From KBS50 sp042666615 (GTDB lineage Bacteria > Actinomycetota > Actinomycetes > Mycobacteriales > Micromonosporaceae), in the NCBI RefSeq assembly GCF_042666615.1, contig NZ_JBHTDD010000001.1, positions 620,001 through 684,000 on the forward strand: DNA of 64,000 nt, written 5' to 3'. The translations under genes were made by a program, and so were the position numbers. Positions 53,150 through 61,698 of the stretch are shown one piece after another. How positions within the stretch are numbered: the stretch's first letter is position 1; every line of letters begins with the position of its first letter. Under the pieces are notes generated by a model. The model saw only the letters and a program-made list of their open reading frames with translations, searched no databases and had not been told where the DNA came from.

Positions 53150-53410
53150 CTACTGCTGGGCCGCCGGTACGATGCTGACGACCTTGCGACCGCGCCGGGT
53201 GCCGAACTGGACGGCACCGGCGGCGAGGGCGAACAACGTGTCGTCGCCGCCCCGGCCGACCAGGTCACCCGGGTGGAACTTGGTGCCCCGCTGGCGGATG
53301 ATGATCTCGCCGGCGTTGACGACCTGGCCACCGAACCGCTTCACGCCGAGCCGCTGCGCCGCGGAGTCACGGCCGTTGCGCGAGCTGGACGCACCCTTTT
53401 TGTGAGCCAT
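53150..53410 (-). CDS. rpmA: 50S ribosomal protein L27
   Basis: An 86-residue L27 with the signature AHKKGASSSRNGRDSAAQRLGVKRFGG and RQRGTKFHPGDLVGRGGDDTLFA. L27 lies near the peptidyl-transferase centre. It follows rplU by 12 bp; the N-terminus starts directly at the mature MAHKKG, without the cleaved extension seen in Firmicutes. Confidence 0.98.
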   Translation of the reverse strand: MAHKKGASSSRNGRDSAAQRLGVKRFGGQVVNAGEIIIRQRGTKFHPGDLVGRGGDDTLFALAAGAVQFGTRRGRKVVSIVPAAQQ

Positions 53411-53422
53411 CTGAGAACGACC

Positions 53423-53737
53423 TTACTTTCCGCTGGAGATGCCGGTCACCTTGATCTGGGTCAGCGGCTGACGGTGACCCTGACGCTTGTGGTAGCCGGT
53501 CTTGTTCTTGAACTTGTGGATCCGGATCTTCGGGCCCTTGGTGTGCGCGGCGATTTCGACGGCCACCGAAGCCTTGGCAAGCTTGGCCGCGTCGGTCACC
53601 AGGTCATCACCGTCGACGAGGAGGACCGGGGTCAGCGTCACCGCGTCGCCGGGCTGCCCGGCGAGCTTCTCGACCTCGATCACGTCGCCCTCGGCGACCT
53701 TGTACTGCTTGCCGCCGGTCTTGACGATCGCGTACAT
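53423..53737 (-). CDS. rplU: 50S ribosomal protein L21
   Basis: A 104-residue L21 (YAIVKTGGKQYKVAEGDVIEVEKL start, KIRIHKFKNKTGYHKRQGHRQ C-terminus), a 23S rRNA-binding protein. It is first of the rplU-rpmA pair. The 243 bp upstream (53738-53980), up to the RNase E/G stop, contain no gene and should hold the promoter and any leader. Confidence 0.98.
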   Translation of the reverse strand: MYAIVKTGGKQYKVAEGDVIEVEKLAGQPGDAVTLTPVLLVDGDDLVTDAAKLAKASVAVEIAAHTKGPKIRIHKFKNKTGYHKRQGHRQPLTQIKVTGISSGK

Positions 53738-53980
53738 CGGACGCGGACTCCCTGTCGTTGAGGCTGCTCGGAACGTTGCTCACGGCGACTGCGCCGCGAA
53801 CGGCTGCGGGCACGCGAGAACTCGGCGCCCAAAAGTGCGCCGTAGGCAAGCGTACGCCATCCGCGGCCGTAGCCCCAAACCGGGTGGCCTGGGGAAGAAC
53901 TGTGGGGCACCGGACCGGCGGTCGCCGATCCGGCGCGGCCAGCCGCCACCCGTGGGGCGACCGACCGCGACCGGCAGCCG

Positions 53981-56900
53981 CTACGGTCGGGTACGCCGGC
54001 GGGTGTTGCCGCGACGGGACCGGCGCCGACCGGGTGCGCCGCCGTCGTTCTGCTCCTCGCCGGACTCGTCCATCGCGTCGGGGTCGTCGACGGAGGCCAA
54101 CCGCATCGGCTCGGCTTCCCGGGCGTCCTCGACGGCCGGCGCGCTCGGCATGTCGTTCTCGTACCGGGACAGGTCGTAGCCCATCGTGTCGTCCTCCTCG
54201 ACGACCTCGACCTCGGTGGCGACGCGCGCCCCCTCCGACGCCGACACCGTCTCGACCACCGGCTCGGCCGCGGCGGCGCGGCGGCCCCGCCGCCGACCGC
54301 CGGTCGTCTCGGTCGTGTTCCCGGCCGAGGCCACCGCCTTGACCTTGTCGCCCGCACCCGCGGACCGGTTCTTCTCCGGAATCGGCTCGGTGTGGATCAC
54401 CAGACCGCGACCCTTGCAGCAGTCACAGGTCTCGCTGAACGCCTCCAGCAGCCCGGCCCCGATCCGCTTCCGGGTCATCTGCACGAGCCCGAGCGAGGTG
54501 ATCTCGGTCACCTGATGCTTGGTCCGGTCCCGGCCCAGGCACTCGGTCAGGCGGCGGAGCACCAGTTCCCGGTTTGACTCCAGCACCATGTCGATGAAGT
54601 CGATCACGATGATGCCACCGATGTCGCGCAGCCGGAGCTGGCGCACGATCTCCTCAGCCGCCTCAAGGTTGTTCCGGGTGACCGTCTCCTCCAGGTTTCC
54701 GCCGGCACCGGTGTACTTCCCGGTGTTGACGTCGATCACCGTCATCGCCTCGGTCCGGTCGATCACCAGGTGGCCACCCGAGGGCAGGAAGACTTTGCGG
54801 TCGAGGCCCTTGAGGATCTGCTCGTCGATCCGCCGCTCGGCGAAGATGTCGGCGGTGCCGGTGTGCCGGCGCAGCCGGGCGACCAGGTCCGGCGAAACGT
54901 GCCCGAGGTAGGACTCGACCATCCCGTACGCCTCGTCGCCCTGCACGACCAGCTCGCGGAAGTCCTCGTTGAACAGGTCCCGGACCACCCGGATGACCAG
55001 GTCCGGCTCCTCCGAGAGCGGCACCGGCGCGCCGCCCTCGGCCGCCTTGGCCTGGATCTCCTCCCACTGCGCCTGGAGCCGCTTGACGTCCCGGGCCAGC
55101 TCGTCCTCGCTGGCCCCCTCGGCCGCGGTGCGGACGATCACGCCGGCGCCATCGGGCACCAGCTTCTTGAGGACGTCGCGCAGTCGCTTGCGCTCGGTGT
55201 CCGGCAGCTTGCGGCTGATCCCGGAGGCGTTGCCGTGCGGCACGTACACCAGGTGCCGCCCGGAGAGCGCGATGTGGCTGGTCAGCCGGGCGCCCTTGTG
55301 CCCGATGGGGTCCTTCGTCACCTGCACGAGCACCGAGTCACCGGACTTGAGCGCCTGCTCGATGGAGCGGGCGCGTCCCTCCAGGCCGGTGGTGTCCCAG
55401 TTGACCTCGCCGGCGTACAGCACGGCGTTGCGGCCCCGGCCGATGTCGACGAAGGCGGCCTCCATGCTGGGCAGGACGTTCTGCACCTTACCGAGGTACA
55501 CGTTGCCGGCCATGGTGCCGGAGGAGCTGCGGCTGACGTAGTGCTCCACAAGCACGCCGTCCTCCAGCACCGCGACCTGCGTCCGGTCGCCGCGCTGACG
55601 GACCACCATCATCCGGTCGACCGCCTCACGACGGGCCAGGAACTCCGACTCGCTGAGGATCGGCGGTCGGGTACGACGCTGCTCGCGGCCGTCCCGCCGG
55701 CGCTGCCGCTTGGCCTCCAGCCGGGTCGAGCCGGACACGCCCTGAACCTCGTCCACGGCCTTGCGCGGCTCACGGATCTTGACGACCGTGGGCACACCGT
55801 CGTCTGTCCCGCCGTCGGTGTCGCCGGCTCCCTTCCGCCGGCGGCGCCGCCGGCGGCGGGTCAGTGCCTCCCCACCCTCGGGTTCCTCGTCCTCGTCGTC
55901 CTCGGTTCCGGCGTCTGCCTGCGCGGGCTCCTCGTCCTCGCCGTCCGCCTCGTCGGCGCCGCCCTTGCCACGTCCGCGTCCCCGGCGGCCCCGCCGCCGG
56001 CGGCGACGACCCGCGGCGGTCTCGTCGTCCTCGTCCTCGTCCTGGTCGGCCTCGGCTGCGGTCTCGGTCGGCTCCTCGGGCTCGTCGGCAACCGGTTCCG
56101 GCGCCTCCGCGCCTCGGCGCCCGCGCCGGCGACGGCGACCCGCCTCGGCGGACTCGGCCGGCTCCGTCGGGACCGACTCGACGGGCTCCACGGTGGGTGC
56201 CGCGGCGACCGCGGCCGGCGGCGCCTTCGGGTCCGGTTCCGGCGCCATGAACAGCACGGTGGGGGCGGACAGCGCCGATCGCCGGCGCCGGGTGGCCTTG
56301 GACGGCTCCGCGACGGGCTCACCCGCCGGCTCGCCGGCGGCGCCGGAATCGCCAATCGAGCCCGGTGCGGTCTGGCCCGCCGGTTCGCCGGCCACCCCCC
56401 CGGCCGGTTCCGCCGGCTGGTCCGTTCCGTCGACCGACGGCTCGGGTACGGCCGCCGGCTCCACCGCCGGCGCGGCCTTGCGCCGCCGGCTCCGGGTCGC
56501 CTTCACCGGTGCCGCCTGCGGCTCCGCTGCCGGCGCGGCCTCGGGCGCGGCCTCACCGCCAGGCGAACCCGCCGTGGCGGCCGGCGGCGCCGATTCGGGG
56601 GCCTGGTCAGTCGCGCCGGGCCCGGCCGGGGCGCCGGGGTCGGTCGTCGGCTCGGTGGTGGTCCGGGACTTGCTGCTGGTCGCCTTGCGGCGGCGGCGCG
56701 CCGGCGCGGCGATCGGCTCGACCTCGCCGGCGACGGGGGCCAGGACCTCGGGGTCCGGTGCCTCGCCGCTCGTCGTGCTGGCCGTGGCCGGCGCCTCGAC
56801 CGGCGCCTCCACCTGGGCCGGCTCGGTGGCCTGGGCCGCCGTCCGGCGGCGGGTCGCGCGGGCCCGGCGGGCCGGGGCGGCGGGGGCGTCCGGAGCGACG

Positions 56901-57028
56901 GCGCCAGCCTCCGGCGTACCGCCGGTGCCGCCCGTGTCCGGGACGCCGCTGGCGGAGTTGGTGGTGTCGGCGGTCTCGGCCGGCTGTTCGCCGGACCGGT
57001 TCCCGCCCTCGGGCTCGTTTTCGAGCAT
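53981..57028 (-). CDS. rne: Ribonuclease E/G with long disordered N-terminal extension
   Basis: A 1015-residue endoribonuclease of the RNase E/G family, which processes rRNA and initiates mRNA decay. Residues about 1-440 are disordered Ala/Pro/Glu-rich sequence with basic patches (RRRRRGRRGRGRGKGG). The catalytic part begins with an S1 domain (SGTMAGNVYLGKVQNVLPSMEAAFVDIG). It holds the metal-binding aspartates in MTVIDVNTGKYTG and GGIIVIDFIDM, and the zinc link CDCCKGRG. The ATG at 57028 has GGAG 8 nt upstream. Actinobacterial enzymes typically carry the extension at the N-terminus. It follows DUF2344 and precedes rplU, as in Streptomyces. Confidence 0.94.
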   Translation of the reverse strand: MLENEPEGGNRSGEQPAETADTTNSASGVPDTGGTGGTPEAGAVAPDAPAAPARRARATRRRTAAQATEPAQVEAPVEAPATASTTSGEAPDPEVLAPVAGEVEPIAAPARRRRKATSSKSRTTTEPTTDPGAPAGPGATDQAPESAPPAATAGSPGGEAAPEAAPAAEPQAAPVKATRSRRRKAAPAVEPAAVPEPSVDGTDQPAEPAGGVAGEPAGQTAPGSIGDSGAAGEPAGEPVAEPSKATRRRRSALSAPTVLFMAPEPDPKAPPAAVAAAPTVEPVESVPTEPAESAEAGRRRRRGRRGAEAPEPVADEPEEPTETAAEADQDEDEDDETAAGRRRRRRGRRGRGRGKGGADEADGEDEEPAQADAGTEDDEDEEPEGGEALTRRRRRRRRKGAGDTDGGTDDGVPTVVKIREPRKAVDEVQGVSGSTRLEAKRQRRRDGREQRRTRPPILSESEFLARREAVDRMMVVRQRGDRTQVAVLEDGVLVEHYVSRSSSGTMAGNVYLGKVQNVLPSMEAAFVDIGRGRNAVLYAGEVNWDTTGLEGRARSIEQALKSGDSVLVQVTKDPIGHKGARLTSHIALSGRHLVYVPHGNASGISRKLPDTERKRLRDVLKKLVPDGAGVIVRTAAEGASEDELARDVKRLQAQWEEIQAKAAEGGAPVPLSEEPDLVIRVVRDLFNEDFRELVVQGDEAYGMVESYLGHVSPDLVARLRRHTGTADIFAERRIDEQILKGLDRKVFLPSGGHLVIDRTEAMTVIDVNTGKYTGAGGNLEETVTRNNLEAAEEIVRQLRLRDIGGIIVIDFIDMVLESNRELVLRRLTECLGRDRTKHQVTEITSLGLVQMTRKRIGAGLLEAFSETCDCCKGRGLVIHTEPIPEKNRSAGAGDKVKAVASAGNTTETTGGRRRGRRAAAAEPVVETVSASEGARVATEVEVVEEDDTMGYDLSRYENDMPSAPAVEDAREAEPMRLASVDDPDAMDESGEEQNDGGAPGRRRSRRGNTRRRTRP

Positions 57029-57166
57029 GGGACGTTCTCCAGTTCTGGCTTCCCCGGGCGCGGGTGAGCGCTGCCACGCAGGGTCGCCGCGAAAGTTTCT
57101 CCGGCGGTGCCGCCGAGGTGCACGGACCACCGAGGTCTGGCTGGCTGAGCACTGACCCGTCGGGGG

Positions 57167-57940
57167 TCAGCGTTCACCGATGGCTACCCCGTCGCGGTCC
57201 GCTTCCAACGGGTCCGCGATTTCCGCCTGCGCGGTCACCGTGCCCTGCGCCAGCCGGGTCGCACGGGGCGGCGCCGGCGGCTCCAGGTCGGCCACCACGC
57301 GGAGGCCGGACAGGACGTCATCGGGTCGTACGGACGGGCTCACCTGCCGTACCACCAGGTCAAGTATCGCACACGGTACGTCCGTGACCTCGGATGGTGC
57401 CCCGTTCTCCTGCGCCACATCGATACTGATGACGGCCCCGCGCGCGTCGAACGTCCGTCGGCCCTGCTTGGTGAGCCGTTCGACGGGAACCTCGGACGCG
57501 GCACGGAAGGCGTCCACGGCCGTACGGAGCACCGCCGGGTCGACCCCGGGCAGTGCGATCCGCCACCGGGACGCCTCGATCCGATCGGCGAGGCTGCCGC
57601 CGCTCGCCTCCACCGCGTCGACGATGTCCAGGCCGGGCGACAGGGCCGCGTCCAGGGCGGCCCGCAGCCGGTCCGGGTCGACCGCCTCACGCAGCGCGAT
57701 CTCCAGGTACTCGGCCTCGCTCGCCACCCCGGTCGGCGCCGCGCTGGCGTACGAGATCTTCGGGTGTGGGGTGAAACCCTGCGAATAGGCCATCGGCACA
57801 CCGGCGCGCCGCAGCGCCCGTTCGAACGCGCGGGCGAAGTCCCGGTGCGACGTGAACCGTAACGTTCCCCGCTTGGCGTACCGGATCCTGATTCGCTGGA
57901 CGACCGGGGCCTGGCCGCCCGGCGGTTGCTTCTTGGCGAT
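57167..57940 (-). CDS. DUF2344/TIGR03936 protein, apparently starting at ATC
   Basis: A 257-residue protein if read from ATC 57940. The family's conserved N-terminus (RIRIRYAKRGTLRFTSHRDFARAFERALRR) is fully encoded upstream of the first canonical in-frame start (GTG 57799). Between it and the in-frame TAG the codons read GCG CAA CGT GAG GAG CCC ACG ATC, with no ATG, GTG, TTG or CTG. A GAGGAG ribosome-binding site lies 6 nt before ATC, where relatives have their start. A TTA codon (57860-57862), rare in these genomes, is at codon 27. DUF2344 is the C-terminal partner of the radical SAM TIGR03960 protein encoded just upstream; some bacteria fuse the two. An ATG-to-ATC sequencing error is the alternative. 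Confidence 0.85.
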   Translation of the reverse strand: MAKKQPPGGQAPVVQRIRIRYAKRGTLRFTSHRDFARAFERALRRAGVPMAYSQGFTPHPKISYASAAPTGVASEAEYLEIALREAVDPDRLRAALDAALSPGLDIVDAVEASGGSLADRIEASRWRIALPGVDPAVLRTAVDAFRAASEVPVERLTKQGRRTFDARGAVISIDVAQENGAPSEVTDVPCAILDLVVRQVSPSVRPDDVLSGLRVVADLEPPAPPRATRLAQGTVTAQAEIADPLEADRDGVAIGER

Positions 57941-58041
57941 CGTGGGCTCCTCACGTTGCGCCTACCTGTCCCCCCATCCTGACGCAGCGGTGGACCGGAA
58001 GCCCACCCGGGCCAGCCCGACCGCTCAGGCGCGCCGGCGGG

Positions 58042-60033
58042 TCAGGAATGGCCGGACGGGACACGCAACCCGCCAACGGGGGTGAGCGGCAGCAGCTTCC
58101 TCCCGGTGGGGCCGATCTGGATCTCCGTGTCCATCGCCGGGCAGACGCCGCAGTCGAAACACGGGGTCCACCGGCAGTCGTCCTGCTCGTACTCGGACAG
58201 GGAGTCCTGCCAGTCCTGCCAGAGCCAGTCCTTGTCCAGCCCGGAGTCCAGGTGGTCCCAGGGCAGCACCTCCAGCTCGTCCCGCTCCCGGCTGGTGAAC
58301 CAGTCGAGGTCCACGCCGTAGGCCGGCAGGGTCTCCGCCGCCGCGTCCACCCAACGCTGGTAGGAGAAGTGCTCGCTCCAGCCGTCGAACCGGCCGCCGT
58401 TCTCCCACACCCGCCGGATCACCGCGCCGACCCGACGGTCGCCGCGGGACAGCAGTCCCTCGATCAGGGACGGCTCGCCGTCGTGGTAGCGGTAACCGAT
58501 CGCCCGGCCGAGCGACCGGTCACTGTTGATGGCCTGCTTGAGCAGCTTGAGTCGGTGGTCGATGACCTCCGGGCGATCCATCGCGGCCCACTGGAACGGG
58601 GTATGCGGCTTGGGCACGAAACCGCCGATGGAGACGGTGCACCGGATGTCCTTGGAGCCGGTCGCCGCCCGGCCGGCCCTGATCACCTCGTGCGCCATGT
58701 CGGCGATCTCGAGGACATCCTCGTCCGTCTCGGTGGGCAGACCGCACATGAAGTAGAGCTTCACCTGCCGCCACCCGTTGGTGTAGGCGGTGACCACGGT
58801 ACGGATGAGGTCTTCCTTCGACACCATCTTGTTGATCACCTTGCGGATCCGCTCCGACCCGCCCTCGGGGGCGAAGGTCAGGCCGGTCCGCCGTCCGTTG
58901 CGGGACAGCTCCTGGGCAAGGTCGATGTTGAAGGCGTCCACCCGGGTCGAGGGCAGGGACAGCGAGACGTTCGTCCCCTCGTACTGCTCGGCCAGGCCGG
59001 AGCACATGTCACCGATCTCGGAGTGGTCGGCCGAGGAGAGCGACAGCAGGCCGACCTCGGAGAAGCCGGAGAACTCCAGACCCTCCTGCACCATCTGACC
59101 GACCGTGGTGATGGACCGCTCCCGGACCGGCCGGGTGATCATGCCGGCCTGGCAGAACCGGCAGCCCCGCGTGCAGCCGCGGAAGATCTCCACGGCGTAC
59201 CGTTCATGCACGGTCTCGGCCAGCGGCACCAGCGGCTTCTTCGGGTACGGCCAGGCGTCCAGGTCCATCGTCGTGCGCTTGTGCACGCGGAACGGCACGT
59301 CCGCCCGGTTAGGCACGACCCGCTGGATCCGGCCGTCCGGCAGGTAGTCCACGTCGTAGAAGCGCGGCACGTAGACGCTCTCCGTGCGGGCCAGCCGCAG
59401 CAGCAGCTCGTCCCGACCGCCCGGCGACCCCTCGTCCTTCCACTGCCGGACGATACCGGTGATCTCCAGGACCGCCTCCTCGCCGTCGCCGAGCACCGCG
59501 GCGTCGATGAAGTCGGCGATCGGCTCGGGGTTGAAGGCGGCGTGCCCACCGGCCACGACCACCGGGTGCGCATCGGTCCGGTCGGCGGCCGACAGTGGGA
59601 TGCCGGCGAGGTCCAGCGCGGTGAGCAGGTTGGTGTAACCGAGTTCGGTGGCGAACGAGATGCCGAACAGGTCGAACTCGCCGACCGGGCGGTGCGCCTC
59701 GACGGTGAACTGCGGCACCCCGTGGGTGCGCATCAGGCCCTCCAGGTCCGGCCAGACCGAGTACGTGCGCTCGGCGAGCACGTCAGGCAGCTCGTTGAGC
59801 ACCTCGTAGAGGATCTGCACGCCCTGGTTGGGCAGGCCCACCTCGTACGCGTCGGGATACATCAACGCCCAGCGGACCGCTGCCGCGTCCCAGTCCTTGA
59901 CCACCGCGCCCAGTTCGCCGCCAACGTACTGGATCGGCTTGCTGACCTGCGGCAGCAGCTGCTCGAGTTGGGGCCAGACGGAGTTGGCCGCGGAGCTTCC
60001 CGCGGCGGCCGGTGCGACGCTCATGATGCCCAA
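58042..60033 (-). CDS. TIGR03960 family B12-binding radical SAM protein
   Basis: A 663-residue protein. An N-terminal cobalamin-binding-like domain (VRWALMYPDAYEVGLPNQGVQILYEVLN...) precedes a radical SAM core with the cluster motif CTRGCRFC (about residue 291). The C-terminal CFDCGVC (about residue 633) may bind a second metal cluster. The family is widespread next to DUF2344 and RNase E/G, L21 and L27; its substrate, possibly RNA or a ribosomal component, is not known. Start at ATG 60033 or three codons in (60024). Confidence 0.93.
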   Translation of the reverse strand: MGIMSVAPAAAGSSAANSVWPQLEQLLPQVSKPIQYVGGELGAVVKDWDAAAVRWALMYPDAYEVGLPNQGVQILYEVLNELPDVLAERTYSVWPDLEGLMRTHGVPQFTVEAHRPVGEFDLFGISFATELGYTNLLTALDLAGIPLSAADRTDAHPVVVAGGHAAFNPEPIADFIDAAVLGDGEEAVLEITGIVRQWKDEGSPGGRDELLLRLARTESVYVPRFYDVDYLPDGRIQRVVPNRADVPFRVHKRTTMDLDAWPYPKKPLVPLAETVHERYAVEIFRGCTRGCRFCQAGMITRPVRERSITTVGQMVQEGLEFSGFSEVGLLSLSSADHSEIGDMCSGLAEQYEGTNVSLSLPSTRVDAFNIDLAQELSRNGRRTGLTFAPEGGSERIRKVINKMVSKEDLIRTVVTAYTNGWRQVKLYFMCGLPTETDEDVLEIADMAHEVIRAGRAATGSKDIRCTVSIGGFVPKPHTPFQWAAMDRPEVIDHRLKLLKQAINSDRSLGRAIGYRYHDGEPSLIEGLLSRGDRRVGAVIRRVWENGGRFDGWSEHFSYQRWVDAAAETLPAYGVDLDWFTSRERDELEVLPWDHLDSGLDKDWLWQDWQDSLSEYEQDDCRWTPCFDCGVCPAMDTEIQIGPTGRKLLPLTPVGGLRVPSGHS

Positions 60034-60154
60034 GGGTACGCGCCCGGCCGACCGACGTCGGCAGCCAGCGCCGATGCACGGCCACCGACCCGTGCTGACC
60101 GGTGACGTAGCCGACCGGTACTAACCTCGTACGGGCCGAGAGGAGATTGCCGCG

Positions 60155-61609
60155 ATGCCGGAGCCGCAGCCGGGCCCGGGACAGCCTGACCGGGCGCCCA
60201 CCGGGGCCCCGGCCGAGCCGACGACCGACACCGGAGGTCCCGCCGGTGCGGACAAGGGCGCCGTCGACCGGCCGCCCGGCGGGCCGCCCACCGCCGACCA
60301 GCCGCCCGCCGCCGACCGGCCGACCGACGACCCCGGCACCGTCGACCAACCCGGCACCGTCGACCAACCCGGCACCGTCGACCAACCCGGCGCGGCCGAC
60401 GAGCCGATCGACGAGCCGGACACCGCGGCCCTGCCGCCCCGGTGGACGGGCTCGGCGCCCGTGCCGAGCGCCCCCGCCCGCAAGCGTCGATGGTTGGAGA
60501 GCCGGCGGATAGCCGACGAGCCGCCGGACCGACCGAATCCCACCCTCGAACTGCCCACCGGGGAGCGGGAGGCGCTGGAGGACCAGACCCCCGTGGATCC
60601 GTGGGCGGACGCCGACCCGTACGGCGGTGTCGACCCGTGGACCCCCCACCCACTGCCGCTGACGCTGCCCTATCCCGTCTCGCCGGATCACCACCCGGCC
60701 CACCCGGGGCCACCGGCCCATCCGGCGCCGCCGGCCCACCCGGCCCACCCGGGACCGCCGGCACACCCGGGGCCACCGACCCGTCCGGGCCCTGCGGCGT
60801 ATCCGGGGCCACCGGCCCATCCGGGCTCCACAGCGCATCCGCCGGTCCATCCGGGTCCGCCGGCGTACCAACCGCCGGTGGCGCCGCCCGGCTCGCCGGC
60901 CCATCCGGGCCCAGGGCTGCGACCGACGTCCCCGCCCAGCCCGCCACCAGCGGTTCCGGCCCGCCGGGGCCGGCAGGAACGCCGCCGGGAGCGCCGGGCG
61001 GTGTCCGGCCCACCGCCGGGCTGGCATCCCCCCAAGGGGTACGTCGCCGTACCGGTGCGCCGGCGACGCCGCTGGCCCTGGGTGTTCACCCTGCTCACGC
61101 TGCTCTGCTGCTGCGCCTGCCCCGGGTGGTTCGGCCGGCCGATGTGGTCGCAGTATCCGGCCAGCGCCGTGGTGCCGGCGGAGGTGGCCGATCTCACCCT
61201 GCGCGACGATCCGGCGAGCGAGCGGACCAACCAGCGGCTCAACCAGGACATGCGGGCCGCGCACCCGATCGCCGAACAAACCTTCGCGGGGGTGTACTCG
61301 GCGCCCGGCAACAAGCAGGTGACGGTGTTCGGCGCCATCGGTTTCCGGTTCAGCCCCGAGCAGGACGTCACCGACGAGGTGTCCCGGCTGACCGAGACGT
61401 ACCAGCTCACGCAGGTGCAGTCGGTGCCCGGCGGCGAGCGCGGTGAGCACCGCCGATGCGGCGTCGGGCGGGCCGCGGGCCGTGGCGTCGTGCTGTGCAG
61501 CTGGGCGGATCACGGCAGCGTCGGCACCGGACTGTTCACCGGCCGCTCGGTCGAGGACAGCGTCGACCTGCTGCAACGGCTCCGGGAGTCGATGATCGTC
61601 CGGGACTGA
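60155..61609 (+). CDS. Proline-rich membrane protein with tandem repeats
   Basis: A 484-residue protein: about 300 residues of disordered Pro/Gly/His/Ala-rich sequence, a single membrane helix (about residues 307-325: WPWVFTLLTLLCCCACPGWF, unusually rich in Cys), then an extracytoplasmic C-terminal domain of about 150 residues that I do not recognise. It contains two tandem-repeat zones: a GTVDQP unit three times and a His-Pro-Gly-Pro-Pro-Ala type repeat (about 180-280). The ATG at 60155 follows GAGAGGAG. It is a membrane protein with a long N-terminal tail on the cytoplasmic side, function unknown. Confidence 0.75.
   Translation: MPEPQPGPGQPDRAPTGAPAEPTTDTGGPAGADKGAVDRPPGGPPTADQPPAADRPTDDPGTVDQPGTVDQPGTVDQPGAADEPIDEPDTAALPPRWTGSAPVPSAPARKRRWLESRRIADEPPDRPNPTLELPTGEREALEDQTPVDPWADADPYGGVDPWTPHPLPLTLPYPVSPDHHPAHPGPPAHPAPPAHPAHPGPPAHPGPPTRPGPAAYPGPPAHPGSTAHPPVHPGPPAYQPPVAPPGSPAHPGPGLRPTSPPSPPPAVPARRGRQERRRERRAVSGPPPGWHPPKGYVAVPVRRRRRWPWVFTLLTLLCCCACPGWFGRPMWSQYPASAVVPAEVADLTLRDDPASERTNQRLNQDMRAAHPIAEQTFAGVYSAPGNKQVTVFGAIGFRFSPEQDVTDEVSRLTETYQLTQVQSVPGGERGEHRRCGVGRAAGRGVVLCSWADHGSVGTGLFTGRSVEDSVDLLQRLRESMIVRD
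60332..60385. repeat. Three perfect 18-bp tandem repeats
   Basis: The unit CCCGGCACCGTCGACCAA occurs three times in a row within the proline-rich protein gene and encodes six residues per copy. The repeat is in frame, so copy-number change would keep the protein intact. Confidence 0.9.
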
Positions 61610-61698
61610 CGGCTACCCGGGAGGTGGCACCCGGACGATCGGGCGACCGCGACACCGAACGGGTCACCCAGAATGCCCCTAACGGGGGACAATGAGGC

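Noticed and set aside
60660..60960. GC-rich repeats that look like a CRISPR or minisatellite
   Set aside because: They are degenerate in-frame coding repeats for Pro/Gly/His residues, with no uniform spacers.
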